A DNA stretch of 64,000 nt from GCA-003244245 sp036494005 (lineage in GTDB: Bacteria > Actinomycetota > Actinomycetes > Mycobacteriales > Pseudonocardiaceae). The stretch lies in the NCBI GenBank assembly GCA_036494005.1, contig DASXOV010000128.1, forward strand, positions 1-64,000, read 5' to 3'. Each line of letters starts with the position of its first letter. The first letter of the stretch is position 1. The notes under the pieces are model-generated. The model was not told the origin of the DNA. It did no database searches and saw only the letters and a list, made by a program, of their open reading frames with translations. The position numbers were made by a program, and so were the translations under genes. Shown here piece after piece: positions 36,991 to 46,502 of the stretch.

Positions 36991-37044
36991 GCTGGAGTTT
37001 GTCATGAGGCCGGAGTTCGTCATGAGGCCGGAGTTCGTCAGGCT
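36991..37044. repeat. Three 18-bp tandem units between divergent glycosyltransferase genes
   Basis: Units related to GCCGGAGTTCGTCATGAG start at 36991, 37009 and 37027. They occupy the promoter space between the GT4 at 36989 (minus) and the GT2 at 37075 (plus). Confidence 0.85.
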
Positions 37045-37074
37045 CAGTACGCACACGGCGTACCGTCACCGCAC

Positions 37075-38016
37075 GTGACAGCAGGCCCGCGGAGCACAGT
37101 GGTCGTGGTGACCTGGCGCGGCCGGGGCCTGGTCGGGCACTGCCTGGACGCCCTGGCCGCCCAGACCCGGTCGCACCGGGTCCTGGTGGTCGATAACGCC
37201 TCGGCCGACGGCACCGCCGAGGAGCTGGCCGCGCACCCGGCTCGGCCCAGGGTGCTGCGGATGGCCCGCAACACCGGCTACGCAGGCGCCCTGGCCGCAG
37301 CGCTGCCCCTGGTGCGGACCCCGTTCATGGCCTGGCTCAACGACGACGCCGAGCCGGAACCGGGCTGGCTGGCCGCGCTGGAGCGGGAACTGGACGACGA
37401 CGCGACGGTCGCCGCCGCCGCCTCGGCGCTGCACTGGAACGGGGCGCTGATCTCCACCGGGGTCGAGCTCACGCCGATCGGGTACGGCCGGGACAGCACC
37501 TCGACGGCACCGTTCGGCTTCTGCGGCGGTGCCGCCCTGCTGCGTACCGACGCGCTGCGCGAAACCGGTGGCGTGCCGAGGTCGCTGTTCTGCTACTACG
37601 AGGACACCGACACCTCCTGGCGGTTTCGGCTGGCCGGTTACCGGGTCCGTGCCGTGCCCGCCGCCCGGGTCCGCCACGCCGGAGGCGCCTCCTCGGGGCA
37701 CGGCACGCCCGCCTTCCACCGCTGGAACGAGCGCAACCGGCTGCTGGTGCTGCTGCGCTGCGCGCCCGCTGAGGTGGCCGCCGGGCAGCTGGCCCGGTTC
37801 GCCGCGCTGACGATGGTGCTGCCGTGGCGCCGGGACCGTCCCGCCACGCCCAACTTCGCCCTCGGGTTGCGGATGCGGGTGCTGGCCGAGGTGGCCTGCC
37901 GGTTGCCCGCCACGCTGGCGGCCCGCCGTCGGATCGGCCGGCGCGCCGCCGTGGGCCGATCCGTGGTCTGGGCCACCTGGGCCGTGACGACACGTGATGG
38001 GCATGTCACCTCTTGA
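37075..38016 (+). CDS. Glycosyltransferase family 2
   Basis: The 313-aa GT2 has VVVVTWRGRGLVGHCLDAL, VLVVDNASADGTAEEL, NTGYAGALAAAL, the DxD motif LNDDAEPEP and CYYEDTDTSWRFRLAGYR. It is WbbL/rhamnosyltransferase-like. The frame extends upstream without a stop, but GTG 37075 begins the protein just ahead of the first strand and lies after the tandem repeats. It is divergent from the GT4 cluster. Confidence 0.87.
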   Translation: MTAGPRSTVVVVTWRGRGLVGHCLDALAAQTRSHRVLVVDNASADGTAEELAAHPARPRVLRMARNTGYAGALAAALPLVRTPFMAWLNDDAEPEPGWLAALERELDDDATVAAAASALHWNGALISTGVELTPIGYGRDSTSTAPFGFCGGAALLRTDALRETGGVPRSLFCYYEDTDTSWRFRLAGYRVRAVPAARVRHAGGASSGHGTPAFHRWNERNRLLVLLRCAPAEVAAGQLARFAALTMVLPWRRDRPATPNFALGLRMRVLAEVACRLPATLAARRRIGRRAAVGRSVVWATWAVTTRDGHVTS

Positions 38017-38043
38017 CGTCATTCGGCCGGAGACCTAGCGTCG

Positions 38044-38057
38044 AGTAATCGTTTTCT
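38044..38057. promoter_or_regulatory. LacI-type operator upstream of the sugar ABC transporter
   Basis: AGTAATCGTTTTCT matches 12 of 14 positions of the perfect palindrome AGAAAACGTTTTCT found upstream of the isomerase gene (44998-45011). It lies 17 bp before the ATG of the transporter ATPase, a position suited to repression by the local LacI protein. Confidence 0.6.
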
Positions 38058-38074
38058 CAGGACAGGGGTGTCCA

Positions 38075-39697
38075 ATGCCGCACGAGTGGGGGACGGCCGC
38101 GTCGGCGGCCGCACCGCTCGTTGCCCTGTCCGGGATCACCAAGCGCTACGGCGGCGTACAGGCGTGCCAGGACATCGACATCACGGTGGCCGCCGGTGAG
38201 GTGCACGCGTTGCTCGGCGAGAACGGCGCGGGCAAGTCGACCCTGATGCGGATCCTGTCCGGGGATGTCACCGACTACGCAGGCCGGATCGAGATCAACG
38301 GCGCCCCTCGGCGCTTCTCCGGCCCGGCCGACGCCCAGGCCGCCGGGATCGCGATGATCCCGCAGGAGCTGGACCTGGTGCCCGCGCTGTCGGTCGCCGA
38401 GAACGTCTTCCTGGGTCGCGAGCTGCGCCGGGCCCGTTGCCTGGACCGGGGCGCGATGGCCGCGCAGACCCGAGAGCTCCTGACCCGCATCGGCGTCCGG
38501 CTCGAACCGGGCCGCCCGGTGGAGCAGCTGCGCACCGGGGAGCAGCAGCTCGTCGTCATCGCCAAGGCACTCTCGCTCAACGCCCGAGTCCTGATCATGG
38601 ACGAGCCCACCTCCGCGCTGTCCTCCTCCGAGGTCGATCTGCTCTTCGAGGTCACCCGCGAACTGCGCCGCGACGGGGTCGGCGTCGTCTACATCTCGCA
38701 CCGGATGGACGAGATCAGCCGGATCGCCGACCGCGCCACCGTCCTGCGCAACGGCCGGGTCGCCGCCACCTTCGACCCGCGGACCATGACCACGGCGCAG
38801 GTCGTCGAGGCCATGGTCGGCCGCCCGGTGCAGCAGGTGTTCAGCGCCCCCGGCAGCACGGCGGGCGAGGAACTGCTGCGCGTGACGGACCTGACCGTGC
38901 ACCCCCGCCACGACCGCCCGGGCCGCCGTGACCCGGACGGTATCTCGGTCACGGTGCGCGCCGGTGAGATCGTCGGCCTGGCCGGGCTGCTCGGCTCGGG
39001 GCGCACCGAACTGCTCGAGACGCTCTACGGCGTGGGCTCCCCCGGCACGAGCAGTGGCCGGATCATGCTCGGCGATCGGGAGATCGCGCCCCGCAGCGCC
39101 CGGCAGGCACTGCGGCGGGGGCTCGCCTTCGTGCCCGAGGACCGCCGGGTCGCCGGGCTGGTGCTCTTCCACTCCGTGCTGGCCAACATCGTCGTCGCCA
39201 GCCTGGCCGCGGTCGGCCGGTTCGGGCTGGTGTCCGGCCGCCGGGAACGCCGGGCCGCGCAGGACACCGCGTCGCAGCTCGGCATCAAGGCAGCCGCGAT
39301 CACCCAGTCGGTGGGCAATCTGTCGGGCGGCAACCAGCAGAAGGTCGTGCTCGGCCGGATGCTGCGCACCCGCCCCCGGGTGCTGCTGCTCGACGAGCCC
39401 ACCCGCGGCGTCGACATCGGCGCCAAGGCCGAGATCTACCAGCTGCTCGGCGCCCTGGCGCGGGAGGGACTCGGTGTGCTGCTGGCCTCTTCCGAACTGC
39501 CGGAGCTGATCGGCGTCTGCGACCGCGTGGTGGTGCTGCGCCACGGCAGGTCGGTGGCCGAGTTCGACACCGCGACCGCGGGCGAGGCCGATCTGCTCGC
39601 CGCCGCCATGGGCGAGCAACCCGCGAACGACGCCGCCTGCGCGCCGGGCGGAGTCCCGCAACCGGCCGGAGCCCCGCAACCGGGAGGAATGCCGTGA
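38075..39697 (+). CDS. Sugar ABC transporter ATP-binding protein, RbsA/XylG-like
   Basis: The 540-aa protein contains two fused nucleotide-binding domains, typical of monosaccharide importers of the CUT2 class. The first has Walker A GENGAGKST (about 48-56), signature LRTGEQQ and Walker B VLIMDEPTSAL. The second has GLLGSGRTE, signature LSGGNQQK and LLLDEPTRGVDIGAK. It energises uptake of a pentose or similar sugar. The end is a short Gly/Pro repeat. It is coupled to the permease by GTGA overlap. The nearby isomerase and kinase suggest arabinose or another aldose as substrate. Confidence 0.92.
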   Translation: MPHEWGTAASAAAPLVALSGITKRYGGVQACQDIDITVAAGEVHALLGENGAGKSTLMRILSGDVTDYAGRIEINGAPRRFSGPADAQAAGIAMIPQELDLVPALSVAENVFLGRELRRARCLDRGAMAAQTRELLTRIGVRLEPGRPVEQLRTGEQQLVVIAKALSLNARVLIMDEPTSALSSSEVDLLFEVTRELRRDGVGVVYISHRMDEISRIADRATVLRNGRVAATFDPRTMTTAQVVEAMVGRPVQQVFSAPGSTAGEELLRVTDLTVHPRHDRPGRRDPDGISVTVRAGEIVGLAGLLGSGRTELLETLYGVGSPGTSSGRIMLGDREIAPRSARQALRRGLAFVPEDRRVAGLVLFHSVLANIVVASLAAVGRFGLVSGRRERRAAQDTASQLGIKAAAITQSVGNLSGGNQQKVVLGRMLRTRPRVLLLDEPTRGVDIGAKAEIYQLLGALAREGLGVLLASSELPELIGVCDRVVVLRHGRSVAEFDTATAGEADLLAAAMGEQPANDAACAPGGVPQPAGAPQPGGMP

Positions 39698-40728
39698 CCG
39701 ACACCGCCACCCGGCCCGCGGAGCACGACCCGGTGACCGCGCGGCCACGTCGCTCGCCACTGGCCCAGCTGGCCCGGTTCCAGAGCGTGCTGGGCCTGGT
39801 CGTCGTGTTCGCCGGGGCGATCGCGTACTCGCCGACGCGAGACGGCGAGATCATCTTCCTGTCCGGGGAGAACCTCACCAACATCATCCGCACCATGTCC
39901 GAGATCGGGATCATCGCCGTCGGCATGACCCTGGTGATCCTCGTCGGCGGCATCGACCTCTCCGTCGGTTCGGTCCTGTCACTGGGCGCGGTGGGCTCGG
40001 CGGTGCTGCTGGTCGACGACCACATGTCCGTGCTGCCCGCGGTGCTCCTGGTGCTGCTGATCGGCCTGGTCTTCGGTGCGCTGCAGGGAGCGGCGAGCAC
40101 CGTGCTGGGTATCCAGGCGTTCATCGTCACCCTCGCGGGACTGCAGATCGCCCGCGGCCTGGCCCGGATCTGGTCCGGCGGACAGGCCGTGCCGATCGCG
40201 TACGGCACCGGTCCCGGCGAGGCACCGGTCGCCTTCTCCCTGCTCGGCGAGCGCACCTTCAACGGAATCGTCCCGATCCCGGCGCTGATCTTCATCGTGA
40301 TCGCGGGGACCGCGATGCTGTTCCTGCGGGTCAGCGCCTTCTCCCGGCACGTGTACGCGATCGGCGGCAACGAGAAGGCGGCCCGGCTCTCCGGGGTTCC
40401 GGTGACCAGGGTGAAGATCACCGTCTTCGCGGTGTGCGGGCTGCTGGCGGCGCTGGCGGGCATCGTGCACGCCGGCCAGCTCAACCAGGGCAGCCCCAAC
40501 GATGCCATCGGTTACGAGCTCGATGTGATCGCCGCCGTGGTGATCGGAGGCACCGCACTGTCCGGCGGACGCGGGACCGTGCTGGGCACCGTCGCGGGCG
40601 CGCTGCTGCTGGGCGTGCTCAACAACATCCTGGCACTCAACAGTGTCGACCCGAACGTACAGCTGGTGATCAAGGGATTGGTCATCGTCGCCGCCGCGGC
40701 GGTGGCCAGATTCGCCCCGAGAACGTGA
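39694..40728 (+). CDS. Sugar ABC transporter permease, RbsC-like
   Basis: The 344-aa BPD_transp_2 permease has some ten hydrophobic segments, with GIIAVGMTLVILVGGIDLSVGSVLSLG (motif GGIDLSVGS), AFIVTLAGLQIARGLA and the ABC-interacting loop AIGGNEKAARLSGVPV. It is the membrane part of the CUT2 importer. Its GTG at 39694 overlaps the ATPase stop. Confidence 0.93.
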   Translation: MTDTATRPAEHDPVTARPRRSPLAQLARFQSVLGLVVVFAGAIAYSPTRDGEIIFLSGENLTNIIRTMSEIGIIAVGMTLVILVGGIDLSVGSVLSLGAVGSAVLLVDDHMSVLPAVLLVLLIGLVFGALQGAASTVLGIQAFIVTLAGLQIARGLARIWSGGQAVPIAYGTGPGEAPVAFSLLGERTFNGIVPIPALIFIVIAGTAMLFLRVSAFSRHVYAIGGNEKAARLSGVPVTRVKITVFAVCGLLAALAGIVHAGQLNQGSPNDAIGYELDVIAAVVIGGTALSGGRGTVLGTVAGALLLGVLNNILALNSVDPNVQLVIKGLVIVAAAAVARFAPRT

Positions 40729-40790
40729 CCCCGACTGCGCCCGGACCCAGGAAACAACCCGAAGCAACCGGAAGCAAAGGACACCCGACC

Positions 40791-41801
40791 ATGCGCTGCT
40801 CGACCCGTATCGTCGCCGCCATCCTCGCCACCGGCGCATTCGCCGCAGGCGGTTGCGGAACCACCAGCGAGAACTCCGGAGGCGGTGGTAGCGGTCAGAG
40901 CACCACGAGCGCCTGCAAAGGCGCAGACCATCATTACCTGATCGGGATGAGCCAGGCGAATCTGGCCGAGCCCTACCGGGTGCGCATGGACGACGACATC
41001 CGCACCGCGGCGGCGACGGTTCCGCAGTTCAACGTCGAATTCGCCGACGCCGCGCAGGACAACTCCAAGCAGGTGGCCGATGTCGAGAACTTCATCACCA
41101 AGCGGGTCGACCTGCTCGTCATCAGCCCGAACGAGGCCACCCCGCTGACGGCGGTGGTGGCCAAGGCCTACCGCCAGGGTATTCCGGTGGTCGTGCTGGA
41201 CCGGAAGGTCGACGGCAGCGCCTACAACACCTTCATCGGCGCCAACAACGTCGACATCGGCCGCCAGGCGGGCCAATACGTCGCGAAGACGCTGCTGCCG
41301 CAGGGCGGCAAGGTGGTGGAACTGCGCGGGCTTCCCGGTTCGACCCCCGCCCAGGAACGCGGTGACGGCTTCCGCCAGGGGATCGCGGGTTCCCGCGTCC
41401 AGATCATCGACAGCCAGGCCGCCGATTGGTTGCGCGACAAGGGCCGGGAGAAGTTCGACGCGATCCTGAAGTCCCAGCCCGCCATCGACCTGGTCTATTC
41501 ACAGAACGACCCGATGGCCGAGGGCGCTTACCTCGCCGCGCAGGAGGCCGGCCGGGTGCAGGGCATGAAATTCATCGGCATCGACGGACTCCCGGTTCCG
41601 TCCGGTGGCATCAAGGCCGTCGAGCAGGGGCGACTGTCGGCGACCTTCGTGTACCCGACCGGCGGGCCACAGGCCATCGAAGCGGCCAAGAAGCTGTTGA
41701 TCAGCTGCCAGAGTGTGCCGAAGAATCAGACCCTGCCCACCGAACTGATCACCCCCCAGAACGCCACCGAGGTATATGCGCGGGAAAACGCACATCGGTG
41801 A
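40791..41801 (+). CDS. Sugar-binding lipoprotein of the ABC importer, RbsB-like
   Basis: The 336-aa periplasmic-binding-fold protein has a lipoprotein signal (MRCSTRIVAAILATGAFAAGGC, cleavage before the Cys near residue 22), then a Gly/Ser linker and a type I binding fold with YLIGMSQANLAEPYR, DLLVISPNEATPL, IPVVVLDRKVDG and DLVYSQNDPMAEGA. The start ATG 40791 is 62 bp after the permease stop. A hairpin terminator follows. Confidence 0.92.
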   Translation: MRCSTRIVAAILATGAFAAGGCGTTSENSGGGGSGQSTTSACKGADHHYLIGMSQANLAEPYRVRMDDDIRTAAATVPQFNVEFADAAQDNSKQVADVENFITKRVDLLVISPNEATPLTAVVAKAYRQGIPVVVLDRKVDGSAYNTFIGANNVDIGRQAGQYVAKTLLPQGGKVVELRGLPGSTPAQERGDGFRQGIAGSRVQIIDSQAADWLRDKGREKFDAILKSQPAIDLVYSQNDPMAEGAYLAAQEAGRVQGMKFIGIDGLPVPSGGIKAVEQGRLSATFVYPTGGPQAIEAAKKLLISCQSVPKNQTLPTELITPQNATEVYARENAHR

Positions 41802-41852
41802 CAAACTTTATCGATATTCAGAGGGGGTGATCCACTGGATAACGCGCATCGC

Positions 41853-41873
41853 GTAGCCGGGTCACCCGGCTAC
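41853..41873 (+). terminator. Intrinsic-type terminator after the ABC importer operon
   Basis: GTAGCCGGG (41853-41861) and CCCGGCTAC (41865-41873) form a perfect 9-bp stem with a TCA loop, followed by TTGATCC. It separates the importer operon from the GH172 gene. The remaining 41874-42198 stretch has no gene. Confidence 0.75.
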
Positions 41874-42198
41874 TTGATCCATTCACGTCACCCATCTGGA
41901 CCTGACCTGCCTGGATGACGTCGGTGGACGGGCGCGGCAGCGTCCCCAGTGCCAGCCCCAGTGCCAGCACCGGGCCGCTGCCGCACCGGCGATCCACCGA
42001 AGGCCGATTCGCCGCCCTCGGTACCTGGCGAATCGGCGACCGTCTCCGCTCCGTGGATTTCGTGCGCTCAAGAATGCGAATGGGGATCGCCGGTTAAAAA
42101 AGCCTGAACTCTCCGCGCCGAGTTCATTGCGTAGCGCTATGGAACGTGTCACGCTGAACGTAGCGTAATCATTCTGTTACCGTCCGAGGGGCACTCCT

Positions 42199-43932
42199 AT
42201 GGCACAATCGTCTCCTTGTGCTGCCGTCTTTCTGGCGCGGCCAGTGACGGCACTGCTGCTGTGCGTTGCGTTCGGGTGCACCATGGCGCTGGCGGATCCA
42301 CCCGCGCCGCTCCCCCCGTCGAGCGCGAACCCGGGGGCGTCGGCGGCGGGCAGCGCGGGCCCGCCGGTCGCGCTGCGGACGCCACGGCTGGTCCGGCCCG
42401 GCCCGATCGCACCCGGTATCGGGGCGGGTCCCGCGACGAGTGCGGTGCCCCTCGGGGGCAAGGGCCTGATGGGCTATGACCACTACCGCAGGCTGGACGG
42501 GCTGCCCGACCTGCCGGTCGGCGGGCAGACCCTGCAGTTCTCCAGCTACGACCGTACCGGCGGCAACGACGACGGCTTCTCCGGCCAGTACTCCTGTCTG
42601 CGACAGGACCCGGACGGATGTGTGCTCGCCGAACGACAGGGCGCGGGCGAGATCGCCTCGATCTGGTCCACCCGGGACGCGGGCGACGTCCGCCGCACCG
42701 GGAACATCAAGATCGAACTGGACGGCCGGGTGGTGCTCGACGCGCCGTTGCAGGATGTGGTGGACGGGCGGCTCGGAGCCCCCTACGTCTACCCGCTGGT
42801 CGCCAACGCGGACCTGTCGTCGGGCGGGGTGTACATCAAGGTGCCGATGCCGTTCCAGCAGTCGATGCGGATCACCACGCAGTTCAGCCCGTTCTTCTAC
42901 CATGTCACCTACCGGGCGTTCGCCGACGCTTCCGGCGTGCCGGCGTTCGACCCTTCCGACCAGGCGAACGACGTGATAGGAATGCTGCGCAACGCCGGGT
43001 TCCGCGATCCCAAGCCCGCGGCGGCGGGGGCGAAGCAGATCGCGACGCCGATCACCAACCTGGCTCCCGGCGCGACCGCGCGGCTCGCCGACCTCACCGG
43101 TCCCGGGTCGATCTCCGAGCTGCGGCTGCAGATCCCGCAGATCAGACCGGATGATCCGGCAAGCAACGAGATCCTCGCCGACACCCGGTTACGGTTCACC
43201 TTCGACGGCAGGGTCACCGCGGATGCCCCGATCGGGGACTTCTTCGGCTCGGGCCTCGGCGAACACGAGGTGCACTCACTGTTCCACGCGATGGAGATCG
43301 CACCGGAAGGCTGGTACACGAGCTGGTGGCCGATGCCCTATGCGGCGCTGGCCACCGTCGAACTGGTCAACGGCTCATCACAGCCGATCAGCGCGGGCGA
43401 GGCGCAACTGACCTACGCCCCGTCCCAGCAGTGGGTGACCGCACTGGACCCAGCAGGCGACGCCGGCTACTTCTCCACCGACGCCCGGCGCGGCGAGACC
43501 ACGCAGGGACAGGACTGGGGACTGGCCGACGCTGTCGGCCGGGGCAAGGTGGTCGGCCTGAGCGCCGCGATGATCGGCCGCACGGCCGGGGACGGCTCGC
43601 TGTTCAACGGTCCACGCGGATACCTCGAGGGCGACGAGCACGTCACCACCGACGACGTGCGCGGCCCGACGCTGCAGGGCACCGGAACCGAGGATTTCTT
43701 CGAGGGCGGCTGGTACTTCAACCGCGGACCGTTCAGCAATCCGCAGAACGGCGACACCGCGCACGAGGGCAACCAGCCGAACTGTCAGTTCGCCTGCGAC
43801 AGCGCCTACCGGACTCTGATCACCGACGCCATCCCGTACCAGGCCCTGCTGCACTTCGGCATCGAGCACGGCGGGACCGACAACATGCCCGCCCTCTACA
43901 GCACACTGGTCTTCCGCTACGACAAGCCGTGA
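42199..43932 (+). CDS. Secreted DUF2961/GH172 glycoside hydrolase
   Basis: The 577-aa protein has a signal peptide (about residues 1-33) and a Pro/Ala linker. The DUF2961 domain is visible in PVGGQTLQFSSYDRTGGNDDG near residue 110, then FFYHVTYRAF, SGLGEHEVHSLFHAM and GTGTEDFFEGGWYFNRGPF with the acidic GTEDFF motif. Family GH172 includes exo-acting D-arabinofuranosidases of mycobacterial arabinan and a fructosidase. Here, next to a pentose-type importer, a LacI repressor, an aldose isomerase and a sugar kinase, D-arabinofuranose release is the better fit. It converges on the LacI gene 5 bp away. Confidence 0.87.
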   Translation: MAQSSPCAAVFLARPVTALLLCVAFGCTMALADPPAPLPPSSANPGASAAGSAGPPVALRTPRLVRPGPIAPGIGAGPATSAVPLGGKGLMGYDHYRRLDGLPDLPVGGQTLQFSSYDRTGGNDDGFSGQYSCLRQDPDGCVLAERQGAGEIASIWSTRDAGDVRRTGNIKIELDGRVVLDAPLQDVVDGRLGAPYVYPLVANADLSSGGVYIKVPMPFQQSMRITTQFSPFFYHVTYRAFADASGVPAFDPSDQANDVIGMLRNAGFRDPKPAAAGAKQIATPITNLAPGATARLADLTGPGSISELRLQIPQIRPDDPASNEILADTRLRFTFDGRVTADAPIGDFFGSGLGEHEVHSLFHAMEIAPEGWYTSWWPMPYAALATVELVNGSSQPISAGEAQLTYAPSQQWVTALDPAGDAGYFSTDARRGETTQGQDWGLADAVGRGKVVGLSAAMIGRTAGDGSLFNGPRGYLEGDEHVTTDDVRGPTLQGTGTEDFFEGGWYFNRGPFSNPQNGDTAHEGNQPNCQFACDSAYRTLITDAIPYQALLHFGIEHGGTDNMPALYSTLVFRYDKP

Positions 43933-43937
43933 GTGGC

Positions 43938-44912
43938 TCACGGGCTGCTGCTGCCCCGGATGATCAGCTCCGCGTCGAGGGTGATACGGCGCGGCTCGGC
44001 GGACCGGTCGGCGAGCAGTTGCCCGGCCGCCTCGCCGACGGCATAGGCGGGCTGGGCGACGACGCTGACCGGCGGGTCGACCAGCTGCGCCCAGGGCGCA
44101 TCGTCGAAGGCGACCAGACCTACGTCGCGGCCGGCGCGCAGCCCGAGCACCACCATCGCCTGCAGCGCGCCGATCGCCATCAGGCTGTTGGCGACGAAGA
44201 GTGCGTCCGGCCTGCGCGCAGCGGCGAGCAGGGACTCCGCGGCGCGCCGTCCCCCGTCGACCTTGAAATCGGCGTGCCGCACCATCCCCGCAGTGGCAGG
44301 CAGGCCGGTGGCGCGCAGCGCGTCGTAGTAGCCGGCGACGCGGTCCTCCGCGGTGGAGACCCGCCGCGGCCCGGTCAAGCAGGCCACCCGGCGGTAACCG
44401 GACTCGATCAGGTGCGCGGTGGCGACCTGCGCCCCGGTCCGGGATCCGACCAGGACCGCGTCGATGCCGGGCAGCGGGCGGTCGATGGCCACCACCGGGA
44501 TCCCGTGTTCGGCCAGCGGGGCGATGTCGGTGGCCACCCCGGTCGGCGAGAGCACCACTCCCGCGACTCGCTCGGCCACCGCCATCCTCAGATAGCGCGC
44601 CTCCTTGGCGAGATCCTCGTCGGAGTTGCACAGCACCACCGAGTGCCCGGCGGCCTGCGCGACGTCCTCGACACCGCGGGCCACGGCGGTGAAGAACGGG
44701 TTCTCGATGTCGGAGATGATCAGCGCCCAGACCGTGGTTGCCTGGCGGCGCAGGTTGCGGGCCACCCCGTGCGGTCGGTAGTCCAGCTCCTTCGCGGCGG
44801 CCAGCACCCGAGCCACCAGCTCGGGGTCCACACTGGACTTGCCGTTGAGCGCGCGGGAGACGGTGGCGGTGGAGACCGCCGCGCGCGCCGCCACGTCGTG
44901 AATCGTAGGCAC
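43938..44912 (-). CDS. LacI-family transcriptional repressor
   Basis: The 324-aa protein has the LacI HTH (PTIHDVAARAAVSTATVSRALNG, residues 2-24) with hinge helix YRPHGVARNLRR, then a periplasmic-binding-like effector domain with ENPFFTAVARGVED and AIDRPLPGIDAVLVG. It sits between the GH172 gene and the isomerase gene and is divergent from the latter. The palindrome AGAAAACGTTTTCT in the divergent region is the probable operator. The effector is presumably the transported sugar or a derivative. Confidence 0.92.
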   Translation of the reverse strand: MPTIHDVAARAAVSTATVSRALNGKSSVDPELVARVLAAAKELDYRPHGVARNLRRQATTVWALIISDIENPFFTAVARGVEDVAQAAGHSVVLCNSDEDLAKEARYLRMAVAERVAGVVLSPTGVATDIAPLAEHGIPVVAIDRPLPGIDAVLVGSRTGAQVATAHLIESGYRRVACLTGPRRVSTAEDRVAGYYDALRATGLPATAGMVRHADFKVDGGRRAAESLLAAARRPDALFVANSLMAIGALQAMVVLGLRAGRDVGLVAFDDAPWAQLVDPPVSVVAQPAYAVGEAAGQLLADRSAEPRRITLDAELIIRGSSSP

Positions 44913-44935
44913 GTTGCCTCGACCGCCTTCCGCCC

Positions 44936-44980
44936 TGACACCCCGGCCCTTGACACCCCGACCCTTGACACCCCGGAGAG
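44936..44980. repeat. Three 15-bp tandem units between lacI and the isomerase gene
   Basis: TGACACCCCGGCCCT-type units begin at 44936, 44951 and 44966; the last ends differently. They lie just upstream of the LacI operator in the divergent promoter. Confidence 0.85.
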
Positions 44981-44997
44981 ATGCTCAATAGCGTGCC

Positions 44998-45011
44998 AGA
45001 AAACGTTTTCT
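44998..45011. promoter_or_regulatory. Perfect LacI-type palindromic operator
   Basis: AGAAAACGTTTTCT is a 14-bp perfect palindrome with the CG centre typical of LacI-family sites. It lies between the divergent LacI and isomerase genes and has a near-copy upstream of the sugar ABC operon (38044-38057). Confidence 0.75.
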
Positions 45012-45067
45012 CCGCACGCGCAGCCGGCGTGCCCGGCATGGATGTGTGCCTTACCGGGGGAGGTCCC

Positions 45068-46498
45068 GTGGCTCGGATCGGCGTGATCAGCTTCTCCGAC
45101 GGTCGCGACTACGTGCACGGTGGTATCGCCGGGTTCGTGGCGTCCACCGAAGACATCTTGGCTCAGCAACTGGCCGCCGCCGGCCACGAGGTGGTGCGCG
45201 GCTCGCATCCGGTGTGGACCAACGAGCTGGCCACCTCCGTGGCCCGCGAGGTGGCCGCCCAGCGCGTGGACCTCACCGTGTTCCACTACGCCGTGTGGGC
45301 GTTCCCGCACTTCTCGATGCTCGCCGCGGGCGCCACCCCGGGTCCCCTGCTGCTACTGTCCAACATCGACCCGGTGCAACCAGGCATGGTCGGGATGCTC
45401 GCCGCGGGCGGAGCACTGGACCAGATCGGGCGGCGGCACCGCAGGCTGTGGGGCGACCCGGCCGAAGGGGATCCGGCCCAGAATGACCTCGTGACGCAGA
45501 TCGGTTCCGAGGCCCGCGCCGCGCACGCCGTCTCCGCACTGCGCGGTTCGACGTTCGGCCGGATCGGCGGGCGACCGATGGGCATGAACACCGCCGTCGC
45601 CGCCACCGACCAGTGGCAGCGGGTCTTCGGCGTGGACGTCGAGGAGATCGACCAGTGGGAGATCGTCCGTCGCTCCGAGCTGGCCGATCAGGGTGAGGTG
45701 ACCAAGGCCCGGCTGTGGCTGGAGCAGCACGCCGCCGGGGTGCACTACGACGGCAAGAAGCTCACCCCCGAGCTGCTGGAACGCCAGATCCGCTCCTACC
45801 TGGCGATGCGCGAACTGATCGCGCAGTGGCGGCTGGACTTCTCCGGGATCAAGGGCCAGCCGGAGATGACGCAGTACTTCGCCACCATGGACATCGTCGA
45901 GGCGTTCCTCAACGACCCCTACGACTGGAACGGCGCCAAGGAACCACACGTGTGCGCCACCGAGGCGGACATGGACGGCGCACTGACGATGCAGCTGTTC
46001 AAGCACCTCACCGGTACCCCCGTGCTGTTCGCCGATGTGCGGCACTATCACGCCGACCGCGACATCTGGGACCTGTGCAACTCCGGCCAGCACGCCACCT
46101 GGTACGCCGCCCGCAGCGACGACCCCGCGGAGAATCTGGCGCGGGTGAACCTCTATCCCGAGGTGTTCTTCTTCCCCGCCGGTGGTGCCTCGGTGCAGCA
46201 TCTCGCCGCGCCCGGTGAGATGACCCTGGCCCGGCTGACCCGCAACGACGGGGCCTACCGGATGCAGCTCATGGCGGGGGAGTTCGAAACCTACGACGAC
46301 GCCACCAACGAGGCGCTGATGCGGCAGTCCACCTTCGAGTGGCCGCACGCCTTCGCCCGGCTCGACGCCCGCGCCGAGGACTTCCTGAGCCGCTTCGGCG
46401 CCAACCACATCCACGCGGTGCCCGGTGATGTGCGCGCGGAGATGCGTGCGGTGTGCCGACTGCTCGGCATCACCCTCGACGAGTTCACCCGCTCATGA
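45068..46498 (+). CDS. L-fucose/D-arabinose isomerase-family aldose isomerase
   Basis: The 476-aa protein of the FucI/AraA superfamily has ARIGVISFSDGRDYVHGG at the start, VFHYAVWAFPHFSM, GRIGGRPMGM, KGQPEMTQYF and LLFADVRHYH-like TPVLFADVRHYH, plus conserved Glu/Asp/His metal-site candidates. FucI-type enzymes also convert D-arabinose to D-ribulose. GTG 45068 is chosen because GGGGGAGG precedes it by 5 bp, and the upstream in-frame ATG at 44981 would put the operator inside the gene. With no aldolase nearby but an FGGY kinase next door, D-arabinose or a similar pentose is favoured over L-fucose. Confidence 0.87.
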   Translation: MARIGVISFSDGRDYVHGGIAGFVASTEDILAQQLAAAGHEVVRGSHPVWTNELATSVAREVAAQRVDLTVFHYAVWAFPHFSMLAAGATPGPLLLLSNIDPVQPGMVGMLAAGGALDQIGRRHRRLWGDPAEGDPAQNDLVTQIGSEARAAHAVSALRGSTFGRIGGRPMGMNTAVAATDQWQRVFGVDVEEIDQWEIVRRSELADQGEVTKARLWLEQHAAGVHYDGKKLTPELLERQIRSYLAMRELIAQWRLDFSGIKGQPEMTQYFATMDIVEAFLNDPYDWNGAKEPHVCATEADMDGALTMQLFKHLTGTPVLFADVRHYHADRDIWDLCNSGQHATWYAARSDDPAENLARVNLYPEVFFFPAGGASVQHLAAPGEMTLARLTRNDGAYRMQLMAGEFETYDDATNEALMRQSTFEWPHAFARLDARAEDFLSRFGANHIHAVPGDVRAEMRAVCRLLGITLDEFTRS

Positions 46499-46502
46499 GC
46501 CC

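Noticed and set aside
45038..45067. Upstream ATG as start of the isomerase
   Set aside because: GTG 45068 has a much stronger ribosome-binding site and matches the family N-terminus; the longer start codons lie over the operator region.
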